Shown: positions 11,560-21,600 of the stretch, one piece after another
How positions within the stretch are numbered: the stretch's first letter is position 1
Layout: each line of letters opens with the position of its first letter
Source: Letharia columbiana
Taxonomy: Eukaryota; Ascomycota; Lecanoromycetes; Lecanorales; Parmeliaceae
Length of the DNA: 64,000 nucleotides
Assembly: GCF_014066305.1 (NCBI RefSeq)
Contig: NW_023501039.1
Location: 1,302,001-1,366,000 of the forward strand
Direction of reading: 5' to 3'
Position numbers and translations under genes: made by a program
The notes under the pieces: generated by a model
The model's input: only the letters and a program-made list of their open reading frames with translations
The model's database searches: none
What the model was told of the DNA's origin: nothing

Positions 11560-13030
11560 ATGACGAGCTCTCCCAGCAAGAATGCTCCTCATCTACCTCC
11601 TTCCTCTGCAGGTCCACACCTCGGTTCACCTAGAAGCCTGGGCCGACTTCGACAGCAAAAATCCGCTCATCAATTGTCATCCAATTACTCTGCACTCAAC
11701 GGTCCTTCTCTGATATCCCAACAACGGCAGCAGCAGCGAATTACAGGCATAACTCAAAATACTCCAATACCACCTCCACCTGTCCCCGCCATACCTTCGC
11801 CGCAGAAGCACATCCGAGCACGCTCCAACAGCGATGCGGTGGTCCCACATCCAGTAAATGTTGGACCGTCGCTGAAGCGAATCCAAGTGCCAAAGAAGCC
11901 TGTAGACCCCAAAGACGAATTGAGGTCTCTCATACGACATGGACCAAGAGGTGATATGCCGGATGCACTACAGAGTCTTCGACACTGGATCTTGGTTGAC
12001 GGTTTAGAGGCGGACAATGATGGCATGGTAAGGTTCTGGCAGCACCTCAAGGATGACTGCTGATACGGCTTTCGTAGTCTGATCTCCGCATCTATGTCTG
12101 GCTGATCCTCCTAAACTCTCCACCACTTCCAACAGACATCTACCTCAATCTAATACGCCGTGGCCCTTCCCCAGCATACGCTAAAATACGCAATGATACG
12201 CATCGCACTCTGATGACAAACGTGCTGTTTCAGCGACGAGTCCGGGAGAACTCCATTATCCGCCTTCTCAATGCAGTGGCTTGGAAATTGTACGATGCTA
12301 AGTCAGATCGATTGACGGATTCGGGCAGAATCACCAATGCCTCCAACGACCTTGGCAGCCCAGAATTACAACATGCTTCGCCAGCTATAAAGCACGCAAA
12401 AGGAGCCTCGACAGCAACGAATGAAGGCTCCGAGGCAGGTGGCTCTGAACCGGGAATCTATGTTCAAGGCATGAACGTGCTTTGCGCTCCGTTTTTATAC
12501 ACGTGCCGAACTGAACCGCAAGCTTTCATTGCTTTCTATCATTTCATCACCCGAGAGTGTCCCGGCTACATTCGTGGTGCTATGGATGGTGTTCACAAAG
12601 GGGTCGCCTTGGTGGAGAGATGCCTTACCGTTGCCGATTCAAGACTATCAGCTTATTTGACATCTAAGGGAGTGAGCGCGCAGATCTACGCCTTCGCATC
12701 AGTTCTAACCATGTCTGCATGCACGCCGCCGTTACCTGAGGTTCTTCTACTCTGGGACTTTCTCTTCGCTTACGGTTCGCATTTGAATATCCTGTGCATC
12801 TGTTCTCAACTCATGATGATGAGGGAGGAACTTCTTGCGGATCCCAGGTATGTAGCAGAGACCCGCTGTCTAAATACGTATTCAAAGGCTGATATGTGCG
12901 TGCCAGTCCCGGCAAGCTGCTCAGATCTTTCCCACCACTGCAGGCCAAAGAGATCATTGCGTTGACTGTCAACCTCGTCCGCAAGATTCCCTCCGACCTC
13001 TACGAAGAGCTTGTACACCATGCAGAATGA
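11560..13030 (+). CDS. BUB2: Bub2-type TBC-domain GTPase-activating protein of the mitotic exit/septation checkpoint
   Basis: Three exons (11560-12027, 12078-12847, 12907-13030) encode 453 residues. Bub2 (Cdc16 in fission yeast) acts with Bfa1/Byr4 as GAP for the Tem1/Spg1 GTPase at spindle poles and delays mitotic exit or septation until the spindle is positioned. An extended Ser/Pro/Gln-rich N-terminus (1-115) precedes the TBC region. Exon 2 carries YLNLIRRGPSPAYAKIRNDT, the IYVQGMNVLCAPFLY motif with the conserved YxQGM-type signature, and EVLLLWDFLFAYG. The C-terminal exon ends in a conserved SDLYEELVHHAE-type tail. A roughly 50-residue Ser/Asn/Gly-rich insertion sits inside the TBC domain before the YVQGMN motif, as in other filamentous fungi. 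Introns are 50 and 59 nt. The start follows a pyrimidine-poor leader and is the first ATG of the frame. Confidence 0.9.
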
Positions 13031-13773
13031 GGAATATGCAGGAAGACGTCGATGGCCAGATTTCTGGTCACATGCGTCCACTACTCAAGATCATTGCTTC
13101 GACATTCTCCGATAACTAAGGGAAAACATGATAGCCTGTTACACGAATGAAGGTATCCCTCTCCTCCGACTTTATTGCACTCTACAATGAGACAGCTGGA
13201 AGGTGCGGTCATCTTAAACACTGTGGACGCTAAGCACTGACCCGAGTGAGCCCGAGACGCGCCTCGGAAGAATTCGCCCAACACCAGTTTCATCGGTACA
13301 ACGCCGTGAAGTGACGGGGAAGGGGGTTTTTTTCTGCGACTATTCTTCGAGGGTGCATTGATGCTGGAGTATTTGTTTGGATTGTGTATGTTGCTTGCGC
13401 GGGGTTCTGCAGGAACAGGTTCGTAAAAAAAAAGGTTCACGATCAGCTAGAGTAGGTACTGCGTTTCGACCGGAATGATCTTTTCCGAGAAAAAAATTAA
13501 AAAGTATCATCGGATCACTGAGTGGACATCCACGAAACTAACAACAGGTTCAATCCATCGTGTTTGTCTTGTCTGGACCCAAGCATATAAGGAACGAGTG
13601 TCGGCAGGAAAACTACTGGCTATATCTATATACGTATCCCCCACAAATACATGCCCCGGGCTCGTGGATACAAACTTAAACAAAAAGATGTCAGAGATTA
13701 TATTACCAATCAAGAATGAACAGTAATATTGATCCCAAAAAGTCGTCCGTTCCGGCCCACGACTCCGTGCCAT
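13031..13773. other. Convergent intergenic region, BUB2 / sulfate permease
   Basis: This 743-bp stretch holds the two facing 3' ends. Short frames on both strands have no recognisable domain, and I see no RNA gene or repeat. Confidence 0.5.
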
Positions 13774-16458
13774 TCAAACCCCCTCGGTACCCACTCCCTT
13801 GGCCACAGCCCCGTCGCCTCTCATCTCCACATTGGCGACGGCGCTCTGCAGCGCGCTCGTCAGATCGACGTGGAACAGCGGCTTGTTGAGCCCGTGCACG
13901 GCCGCCACCCGGGCCCGGGGGCCCTTGCCGCCGCCGTACGCTTTGCTGTTCTCGAGCTGCAGCGCGAGATCGCTGCCGCTGGTGGAGCTGGCGGTGTCGA
14001 GGCCGCGGGCGATGGCGTCGGCCTTGTCGCCGCCGATGCTGCGGCTCCGTGCTTCCTCCGTCCGCTGGCGCCTCAGCGCCTTCTCGTTCACGTCGTACTC
14101 GGCGGCCGCCGCCGCGCTGTTCTGGCCGCCGATTTCCGCCACGCTGAAGACGGGCTTCCAGCGCTCGAACGCCGGCGCGTCGCCTTGGGGGGTGGGGAAG
14201 CCGAAGCCGGCGGAGGCGAGGGCTCGCTTGGTCCAGCGGTTGTTGATGCAGGCGAGGTGCCAGTCCACGGTGTCCGGGGAGGCGTAGCGGTCGAGTTGGT
14301 TGCGGACGTCGATGAGGTGTTGGACGGACGTGATGTCGACGTTGTTGACGGAGGAGAAGTCAAGGATGATGGCTTTGAGGGTGGGTTTGTCGGGTTGGAT
14401 GGGGATGGGTTGGCCGCGGCGAGGGCCAGGGTCGTTCCAGGGGCGGTCCTGGGTTGCGTGTTAGTTGATGCTACGGGGCAATGGGTTTGGAGGAAATGGA
14501 GCTTACGCCGAGTCTGGGGTATTGGGCAGGGTTGGTGCGGCGGGTTTCTTTGAAGATGGTGGCGACCATGTCATCGAGGTAGTGGTTGGCGTTAGGGTAG
14601 TTGAAACCCTCAGAGAAGCGGTACATGAAGATGCCCGGGTATGGTGATTCGACGTCGACTTCGGGATTGGAGCCATCATTGTGGCTTATTGGGAGGAAGA
14701 GATTCCGGGTGGATTTGTCAGGGTCGTTGGAGCCGAAAGAGCCGCTTTGACCGTCCATGTGATCTCCAATGACCGAATGGATTTTCACTTTGCCGATGAA
14801 GCGACCTTTGGCTTTGACGACGCGGAATAGCAGTACGGCAACCGAAACACAAATTGTTGTATAGATACCATCCTCGATGCTGGCAAAGACAGTCACAATG
14901 ACACCGGCAAAGAAGATGATGACTTCCAACGGAGAGATGCGCCAGAATTGGTAAATGGTGTTTGGGGGCGTGATCAGGTCCCCGACTGCGTGGATGATGA
15001 CCGCTGACAAACTTGCGTTGGAAATGTAGAAGAAGACGGCAGGCAGCGCGTAGATGGCAAGAAGGACCACGAGGGCGGTTATTACACCAGCGAGCGGAGT
15101 TCGCACGCCGGCTTTCGCCTTGATGGCCGTTCGGGAGAAAGATCCCGTAGCTGGATAAGCTCCAAGGAACGGGCCAAGTAAATTACTAACTCCAATAGCT
15201 ACCATCTCCTGGGATGGGTCGATCGTGTAATTGTTGATACGACCAAAGGATTTGGCGATCGCGATATGCTCGATGAGAATCACAATGATGGATGCGGGAA
15301 GCTGGTTTGCGAAGGCTTTGATGAGCTTCTTGTTTATTGTTGGGACTGCAGCGTTCTTAAATCCTCGGGGCACTGCGCCCAGAATCGCGATGAGAGGCTT
15401 CTTGCGGTGATGCCTGTTCATGAGCCAACTGATCAGGGTGTAGAGAAGAATGACGAAAGCGGTTCGGAGGGTCGAAATGAAGAAAAACGTCTTGGCTCTG
15501 TGTGGCATCTTTCGAGCTCCATAGTTACAAACACTCCGTATCATGTATAGCATAGTTAAAGCGGTCAGGCCCAAGGCAGCGTCGAGCTTGGTTCGCCCGA
15601 GATGCTGCAAAATGTGGATGAAGACCTTGTAGGTGGCGTCTCTGTTGGAGAATCCAGTGATGCCCATTAGCGCGGGGACTTGACCAACAGCGATGTTCAA
15701 GGCAGACCCAGTCATGTAGGCGGAAATAGCGGACAGAGAGATGAAGTCGACTATCCAGCCACAACGAATAAGCCCGATGAAGCAGATGACCGCACCAGCA
15801 ATGACAGCAAGTGCTGAAGCAATGATGTTGGGGTGATCTTTATATTCGGGAAGCACCTTGATGACTTCGGTGACCACGGTGCCGGTAACTGTTGACATGA
15901 CGGCGACGGGCTATCAATCGTCAGCAAAAGCACGACAAAGAGAGACCTTTTTTTACACTGACGCCAATGGTAATATCCTTGGATGTGGCGAAGAACCAAT
16001 ATATCAAAACGCCCATGAATGAAGAATACAGACCGAACTGGACGGGAAGCAGGGCCAATTTGGCATAAGCCATGGATTGAGGAACGACGACAGCTCCCAC
16101 GGTGATACCTGTAGATCCGTCATCAATTGACCGATCCATGAGCCCAAAGGGAATGCGACCGACCTGCGATCAAATCTCCGACGAGCCAAGACGCATTGTA
16201 GCGGCCAATCCAATGAGTAAAGGGGAAGAGATGATAGGCCCAGTTTGTAAAGGTACGAGGAGTAGGTGCGATCTGGCTGATCCACTCCAGTGATGTCGGC
16301 TCCTGTTCGACAAAGGTGTCGGCTGTGGATACAGAGTAGGCCGATTCGCCTCTTGTCAGGTCTACTTGGCCGGCTCCGGTTGGATTGCGATATTGCAGCT
16401 TGATCCCCAAAACCTTTGCGAGGCCATGGCCAACTTTGGCGGCCGCACGCGAAGACAT
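13774..16458 (-). CDS. SulP-family sulfate permease with STAS domain
   Basis: Four exons read 16458-16164, 16108-15963, 15910-14507 and 14448-13774, giving 839 residues. The family imports sulfate with protons at the plasma membrane (Sul1/Sul2 of yeast, CYS-14 of Neurospora). Evidence: the SulP signature at the exon 1/2 and 2/3 joins (DLIAGITVGAVVVPQSMAYA, and DITIGPVAVMS, both restored only by the chosen splice sites); many hydrophobic helices through about residue 560; SRTAIKAKAGVRTP in the transport core; and a C-terminal STAS domain in exons 3-4 with IILDFSSVNNVDITSVQHL. The C-terminal tail (after about 700) is Ala/Arg/Gly-rich and probably disordered. Introns are 55, 52 and 58 nt. The last exon has markedly higher GC at third positions than the rest. 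Which anion it prefers cannot be told from the sequence. Confidence 0.93.
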
Positions 16459-18685
16459 GTTCTTTCCTCAGCAAATGCCAGCAGGTAATACGACTGAGGT
16501 CGATGGGCGGGCCCTCGATTGGCTTTATGCCGACTCGGAGGATGTTGTTGACCTTCCACTCCGCCTTCAGCCTTTTCAGAGTATGAGATCAGACAAGCAG
16601 CAGAATATCAGCAATGGCAGACGAGGTAGATATGAAAAAGGTGGCAGAGCCAGGTAGAGTAAACGGTGAGCAAGGATCTCTACAGGGACGTGTCTTGCAG
16701 CATGTATATATGTGTGTAGATGTATTCTAGGTGCATGGAAGCTAACTGAATTGGTGGATGACAAGCGGCCTCTTTTCGAGTCCCGAGGGTTCTGGAAAGC
16801 ATGGAATTTCCCCCTAGAGTATAAAAGTAAAAAGATTGTCGTGGCTTTCGCCAATCTAGGAGCTAGAGTTACTTCTCCATGGAAAATGGTAACTTAGCAG
16901 AAAGATGAAAAAGACAGAGAGTCACGAGTTGATGAGGAAAAAGGAGAAAAAAGTGCCGATGCTTGAGGCACTTCTAGGCCTATGCAGGTGCAGGTGCAGG
17001 AGGGTGTGGTGTGTGGGGGCCTCGGAGGGATGTAATGTCTTCGGGTGTAAGATGAGTCCATGACGATCCGGCCTTAAGGTACTTTTCATCATCATCATCT
17101 GTGGAGCTTTTTTCCCATTTCCCAGGAGGATCGTGGACCATGTCGTCCCTAGCAGCTTGATATGCTATGGCGTGCTCGGGCGTGATGCCGTTGAAGGACG
17201 AATAAGCGTCGAGTATGACGCTTAATAACCCATCTTAGGGCTGCTAATCATTAGCCCCTCGGCCGGCAAGGATCCAAGAGTAGGATGATCTGGGGGACAT
17301 AAGACGTGCTTTCTAATAAGGCGTGCTTTCTCGTGGCTTGTGCACCAATTGCCAATATCAGTGCATGTGCATCCATCTGATCCAATTCATTGCTGAGAGC
17401 ACCCCCGCGGCCGAAAGTGTGGGGGGCGTCGAGGCCGCGTCTCAAGTGGACAAACATCTTGCTGGTGCTGGTCAAAATAGGAAAAAGCAAACGACATAGC
17501 ATTAATGAATAATCTCCTAGCCATCCGACTATTTTCCAGCTGTCACCTTGATGTAACGAGCCAGAATGGAAAAAAGGCCGAATGTCACAGACTTCACTTC
17601 TATTTTCCAAACCTTACAAGTAAAGGGACCACCCTCAGTCGAAATGCCCACGGCAATTGGCGTCAACAAGGCACGCGATCTTTTCTTTGCGCCAAGGTAG
17701 GTCCAGGACTGGAAGATACAAATCTGGTTTTGAATCGGTGATATCCTAGACGCGTTGCCGGCCCTGGAACTAGGGTGGTGCTATAATTGCCACTCAACCA
17801 CTGGAGCTTTCCGGCCAAAGGGTCATCCCCAACTGAAATCATGTCCCAGTGCCTACAGCGTAAACCCCCAGTCTCACACATCCAAGCGTCCCGCCTTTCA
17901 GCATCGGAAGCCACAACGATCGCCGCGAGCAGCACTGTCATGTCCCCATCCATCTCCCACGACAAACCAAGACGAGCCATGCGACACCGATGGTTCCATA
18001 TTCATAAGGACATCCCCGTCCACGCCGTCGTAGCTCATAGTCCGAGGGTCAGAATCCACAACCTCGGCTTCCGAGACGATGACAGCAATAACGCGTCGGA
18101 CAGCGTGGCAGACTGGTTGAGCGGGACATGGCTCAAAGGCCATGCCGTAAGCCTGCCACTCCGCCACATATATTGGGTTGCTGCTGGAATATCCTATCGC
18201 GATTCCTACCGTTAGTGTTGTAAAAAGTAATAGTGTAGCTGTACTAGGCCCCCCCCCCCCTGATTGCACACTCCCCGTTCGCTCACGGGGTTGGCTGGAG
18301 CTGCTACCTCCGATTTTGTTTCACCTATCTTGACGAGAATCTCATATCCCAAGGTTCAAGGAGCCTCACACGACCAGAGACAACGCATTGCAGAAGTTTT
18401 ACCCGGTCGACTTTCGCAACATCGAACCAAGCCACAAAAAGTGAGGGAACAATGGCGGACGTGTCGACTGGTGATGAATCACAATGAAGAGTAAATAATT
18501 CGAATAGAATACACTCTACGCGTCTGGTACGTTTGGGCCCTAACATTGGTATCTTGGGCAAGGCCATCGAATCATAAAAGTACAGTGCTTATGCCTTCCA
18601 TAGATAGCAAAGCAATTCCTCCAATAACCCCCAATATGCCCGCGCCCTATCCTCCCACCTGCCTGCCATTCCTTCACTCACGCCA
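16459..18685. other. 2.2-kb region upstream of the permease, mostly non-coding
   Basis: It contains the permease promoter, the 3' side of SNT2, a 12-base C run at about 18249-18260, and one coding-like minus-strand stretch listed separately (16980-17234). Other frames (for example 17251-17610 and 17898-18269 on the minus strand) have no domain I recognise. Confidence 0.4.
16980..17234 (-). CDS. Possible 3'-terminal exon of an unidentified gene
   Basis: This is an open stretch of about 84 codons, closing at TAG 16980-16982. It contains PEHAIAYQAARDD, WEKSSTDDDEKYLKAGSSW and a Pro/Ala-rich tail. The mixed charged and aromatic composition looks like real protein rather than noise. The frame is closed upstream at about 17235, where CTAAT-like and TTAG sequences could form a branch point and acceptor. 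I could not place an upstream exon, so this may be an exon, a short protein beginning at the Met of DDM, or a relic. I do not recognise a family. Confidence 0.3.
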   Translation of the reverse strand, partial: DGLLSVILDAYSSFNGITPEHAIAYQAARDDMVHDPPGKWEKSSTDDDDEKYLKAGSSWTHLTPEDITSLRGPHTPHPPAPAPA

Positions 18686-21600
18686 TTAATGCAGCAAATT
18701 CCGTAACGATGGACTAGCACTCGCCCCATTGGCCAACTCACTCGGCCACCTGTTCTCGCTACCAAAACCCTCGGGAGGAGTCCTCGTCCGTGGAGGCGGA
18801 CTACCATATTCGAGGTAGGGCCCCTGCGCCGCCCTCGACGATGCACGAGCCTGAGGGACAGAGCCCATCGTCCTGGAAGGTGGGCTATCATAATCAGGGT
18901 ACGGTCCCTGCGCCGCCCTGGACGCTGGACGAGCCTGGGGGACAGAACCCATCGTCCGGGGAGGTGGGCTACCATATTCCGAGTATGGTCCCAGCGCCGC
19001 CCTTGACGATGGAACTGGGGGAGTTATCGTTCTTGGAGGCGGACTGCCGTACTCGGAGTACGGCCCCATCGCCGCCCTTGACGATGGAGCTGGGGGAGGG
19101 GTCCTCGCTCTCGGAGGTGGACTACCGTACTCGGGATACGGCCCCATCGCCGCTCTCGATGATGGAGCCTGGGGTGGGGTCCTCGCCCTTGGAGGTGGAC
19201 TACCATACTCAGGATACGGCCCTCTCGCCGATTGTGAGATGGTCGGGACTGCGAATGGATTCTCTGCCGCCTCAGGTGGGCCGTGAGGTCCCTGCCCATG
19301 CTCGCGCATTGATGGCGAACGCATCGGGTGTTGCGGTGGTGGCACATGAGGGCCCCGCATCGCAGGTGGAACATATGGCACCTGATACAAGTTGCCTGAA
19401 CTGTCTCGCCGATACTGGAAAGATGGTGGCTCGGCGGGTACGCCATTCACTAGATGCGGAACGTGGAACTGAGGTGGTAATCCGCGATGGAGTACCCCTC
19501 GCGTATCGCGGTATGTTGGTGTAGGTCCACGATAGCCGGGTTCTGGATACTGGGGAGGCAGCGGGGGTGGAGGGTAATGTTGTGGAGGAGGCGGTGCCAC
19601 CACAGGAGGTGAGTGCGGTACAACACCATTCGATGCACGTTCTGGGCCGTGATAGTTCTGTGCTGGCTGGTTTGGCCATCCATGATATGGTTCCTGAGTC
19701 GTCGGTTGGGGTGTTGATGGCCAGATCAAGTTTACTTGTGGCGAGGACTGTTCAGGCTCAGGTGGAGAGTGATTTTCCGGCTCAAGTGGCTCGGATGGAG
19801 GAGGCGTTGGGGTAGGTGGAGGCGTTGGCTCCCTGAGCTTGCGTAAATGACATTTGTGACAGAAGAACTTTGGTGGCTCATCGATATCATTCCCAGATGG
19901 CAAGCCCTGCTCTCCAGTTGCGACCCCGTTGGAGCTGTGCCCGGGTGCCGGACCTGAAGCTCTGCTGTCTTCAGCTCCCCCTCCACCAAAATCACCATTA
20001 AGCATTGGTGCCGGCTCTGCTTGAGAAGACGAAACAGGCCTACCGGCAGAGTCGCTGTGCGGATCTGAACCATGTCCGTTGACGCATCCGTTTGAAAGTG
20101 CATCGGATGGCTGGGAAGATTCGGGGGGCTCAGCGGCGCTTTCAATTACTGTGGGTGCTTTCGTTTCAGAGACGGCTTTGGGCATTATCTCATGCCACTT
20201 CGGGCTCGCGTCAGTACCACACATGGCACACTCTTTCGCATCAAGCTTAGCAGTAATCTCTTCGCTCAAATGAACCACACGATCACCGTCTTCGTCAACT
20301 TCATCAGACCTAACTGTAAATGTCGACGGCGAGACCCTAGAGCTCCTGGTGGTGGGCGCCGATGATGAAGCTCCAACTGCAACACTAGCTGCAGTGGGAT
20401 TAGAACCGCGATGATTTGCGCCAACACTTCCAAGCTGTGCTGCAGTCTTTGTCGCGGCATCAACGATAAGCGCCTTGCGCAGCGTTCCGGTCAAAGAGGT
20501 GTCAGCCTGCTTGTGGCTGCGAGCAAAGACCTGGAGTGCGTTCAGAGTATCCTGCTGTTCAGACATGAGATGTACGGGATGCTTCGGTGGGTGATCCCTG
20601 CAGTAGACGACTGCTGTAGCGTTTCCCACTTCGCCACCCATGCCTACGGTATTGACCGCGTGACTGCGCGAGCTTTTGACGGGATTCAGATCGAAGCCGA
20701 GCATACCGCCATATTGCTGTGCGCAAGTCGGGTGAACATTTCCTTGACAGTGGCTGCAATTGATGCAGGCTCCATCGGTTCTTTTGCATAGTTTGCACAC
20801 TGTATTGTATTTGGCAACGGGAACAGCGCCAAATCCCTCTGCCGGCTCAAGCCTCTGAGGGTCGCCGAATTTTATCTCGGGATGAAAGATCGCACAAACT
20901 ACATGGACCCAATTGTTGCCCGAAGTTCGCTTGAGAGGCTGACGGGGCTGCTCCGGTCTCCCTTTCGCTTTCTGGTCGCGATGGTACAGCTCGGTAGCGG
21001 TGACAACCAGTTCTCGCTCCAACCTTTCCTTTTCACGCTCGCGATCTGTCTTCTTCTTATGAGACACCTTTGGAGGTTCCATGAGTTCCGTGTCAGTATA
21101 TGCGCGAACGGAACAGAGTACGCAGTCGTAGGTCGTTGAAAGCTGATGCCCAGAATCGTTCGCACACATGTCACAAGTCCACGTTTCTTTTGGTCGCTCT
21201 TTCGCAACGCCGTAACAATTTCGGTGTACTGTTAGCCTGCAGTACTTGCACTCAAGGTGTTCGTCGTTCAAGGGTTCGAATTCGTAGCAAACGGCGCAGG
21301 GCTGAAGCCTGATTCGGGGCTGTTCAGGTATAAGAGCTGGTTCAGGTGGCTTTTCGATGATCTTCTTTTTCGGAGGCTCGACAGGCACGCCATCTTGGGG
21401 TCCCAAAACCACTGGGTTGTCAACGGCTATCTTCTGCTTTTTCTTGGGACCATCCTGCCCTGGATGGATCGTCAAGTTGGGTGGAATTTCCACGCCAACT
21501 GATGCTGCCGCTGCCGCAGTGGTGGTGCTCATTCCAATCGAGCTGACCTCGTTGGCACTAACAAGCTCGATTAGGAGTTCCTCGTCAATCCTACGTCTCC

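Noticed and set aside
13729..14553. A 274-codon plus-strand frame rich in Gly, Ala, Val and Arg
   Set aside because: It is antisense to the GC-rich last exon of the sulfate permease, whose STAS domain is clearly conserved on the other strand.
17898..18269. A 123-codon minus-strand frame with a hydrophobic N-terminus
   Set aside because: It starts at TTG in a C/G run, has no domain, and its hydrophobic part is too short and irregular to support a gene.
18790..19524. A 244-codon plus-strand frame over the SNT2 tail
   Set aside because: It is the antisense shadow of the Pro-rich tandem repeat; repeats of this kind keep several frames open.
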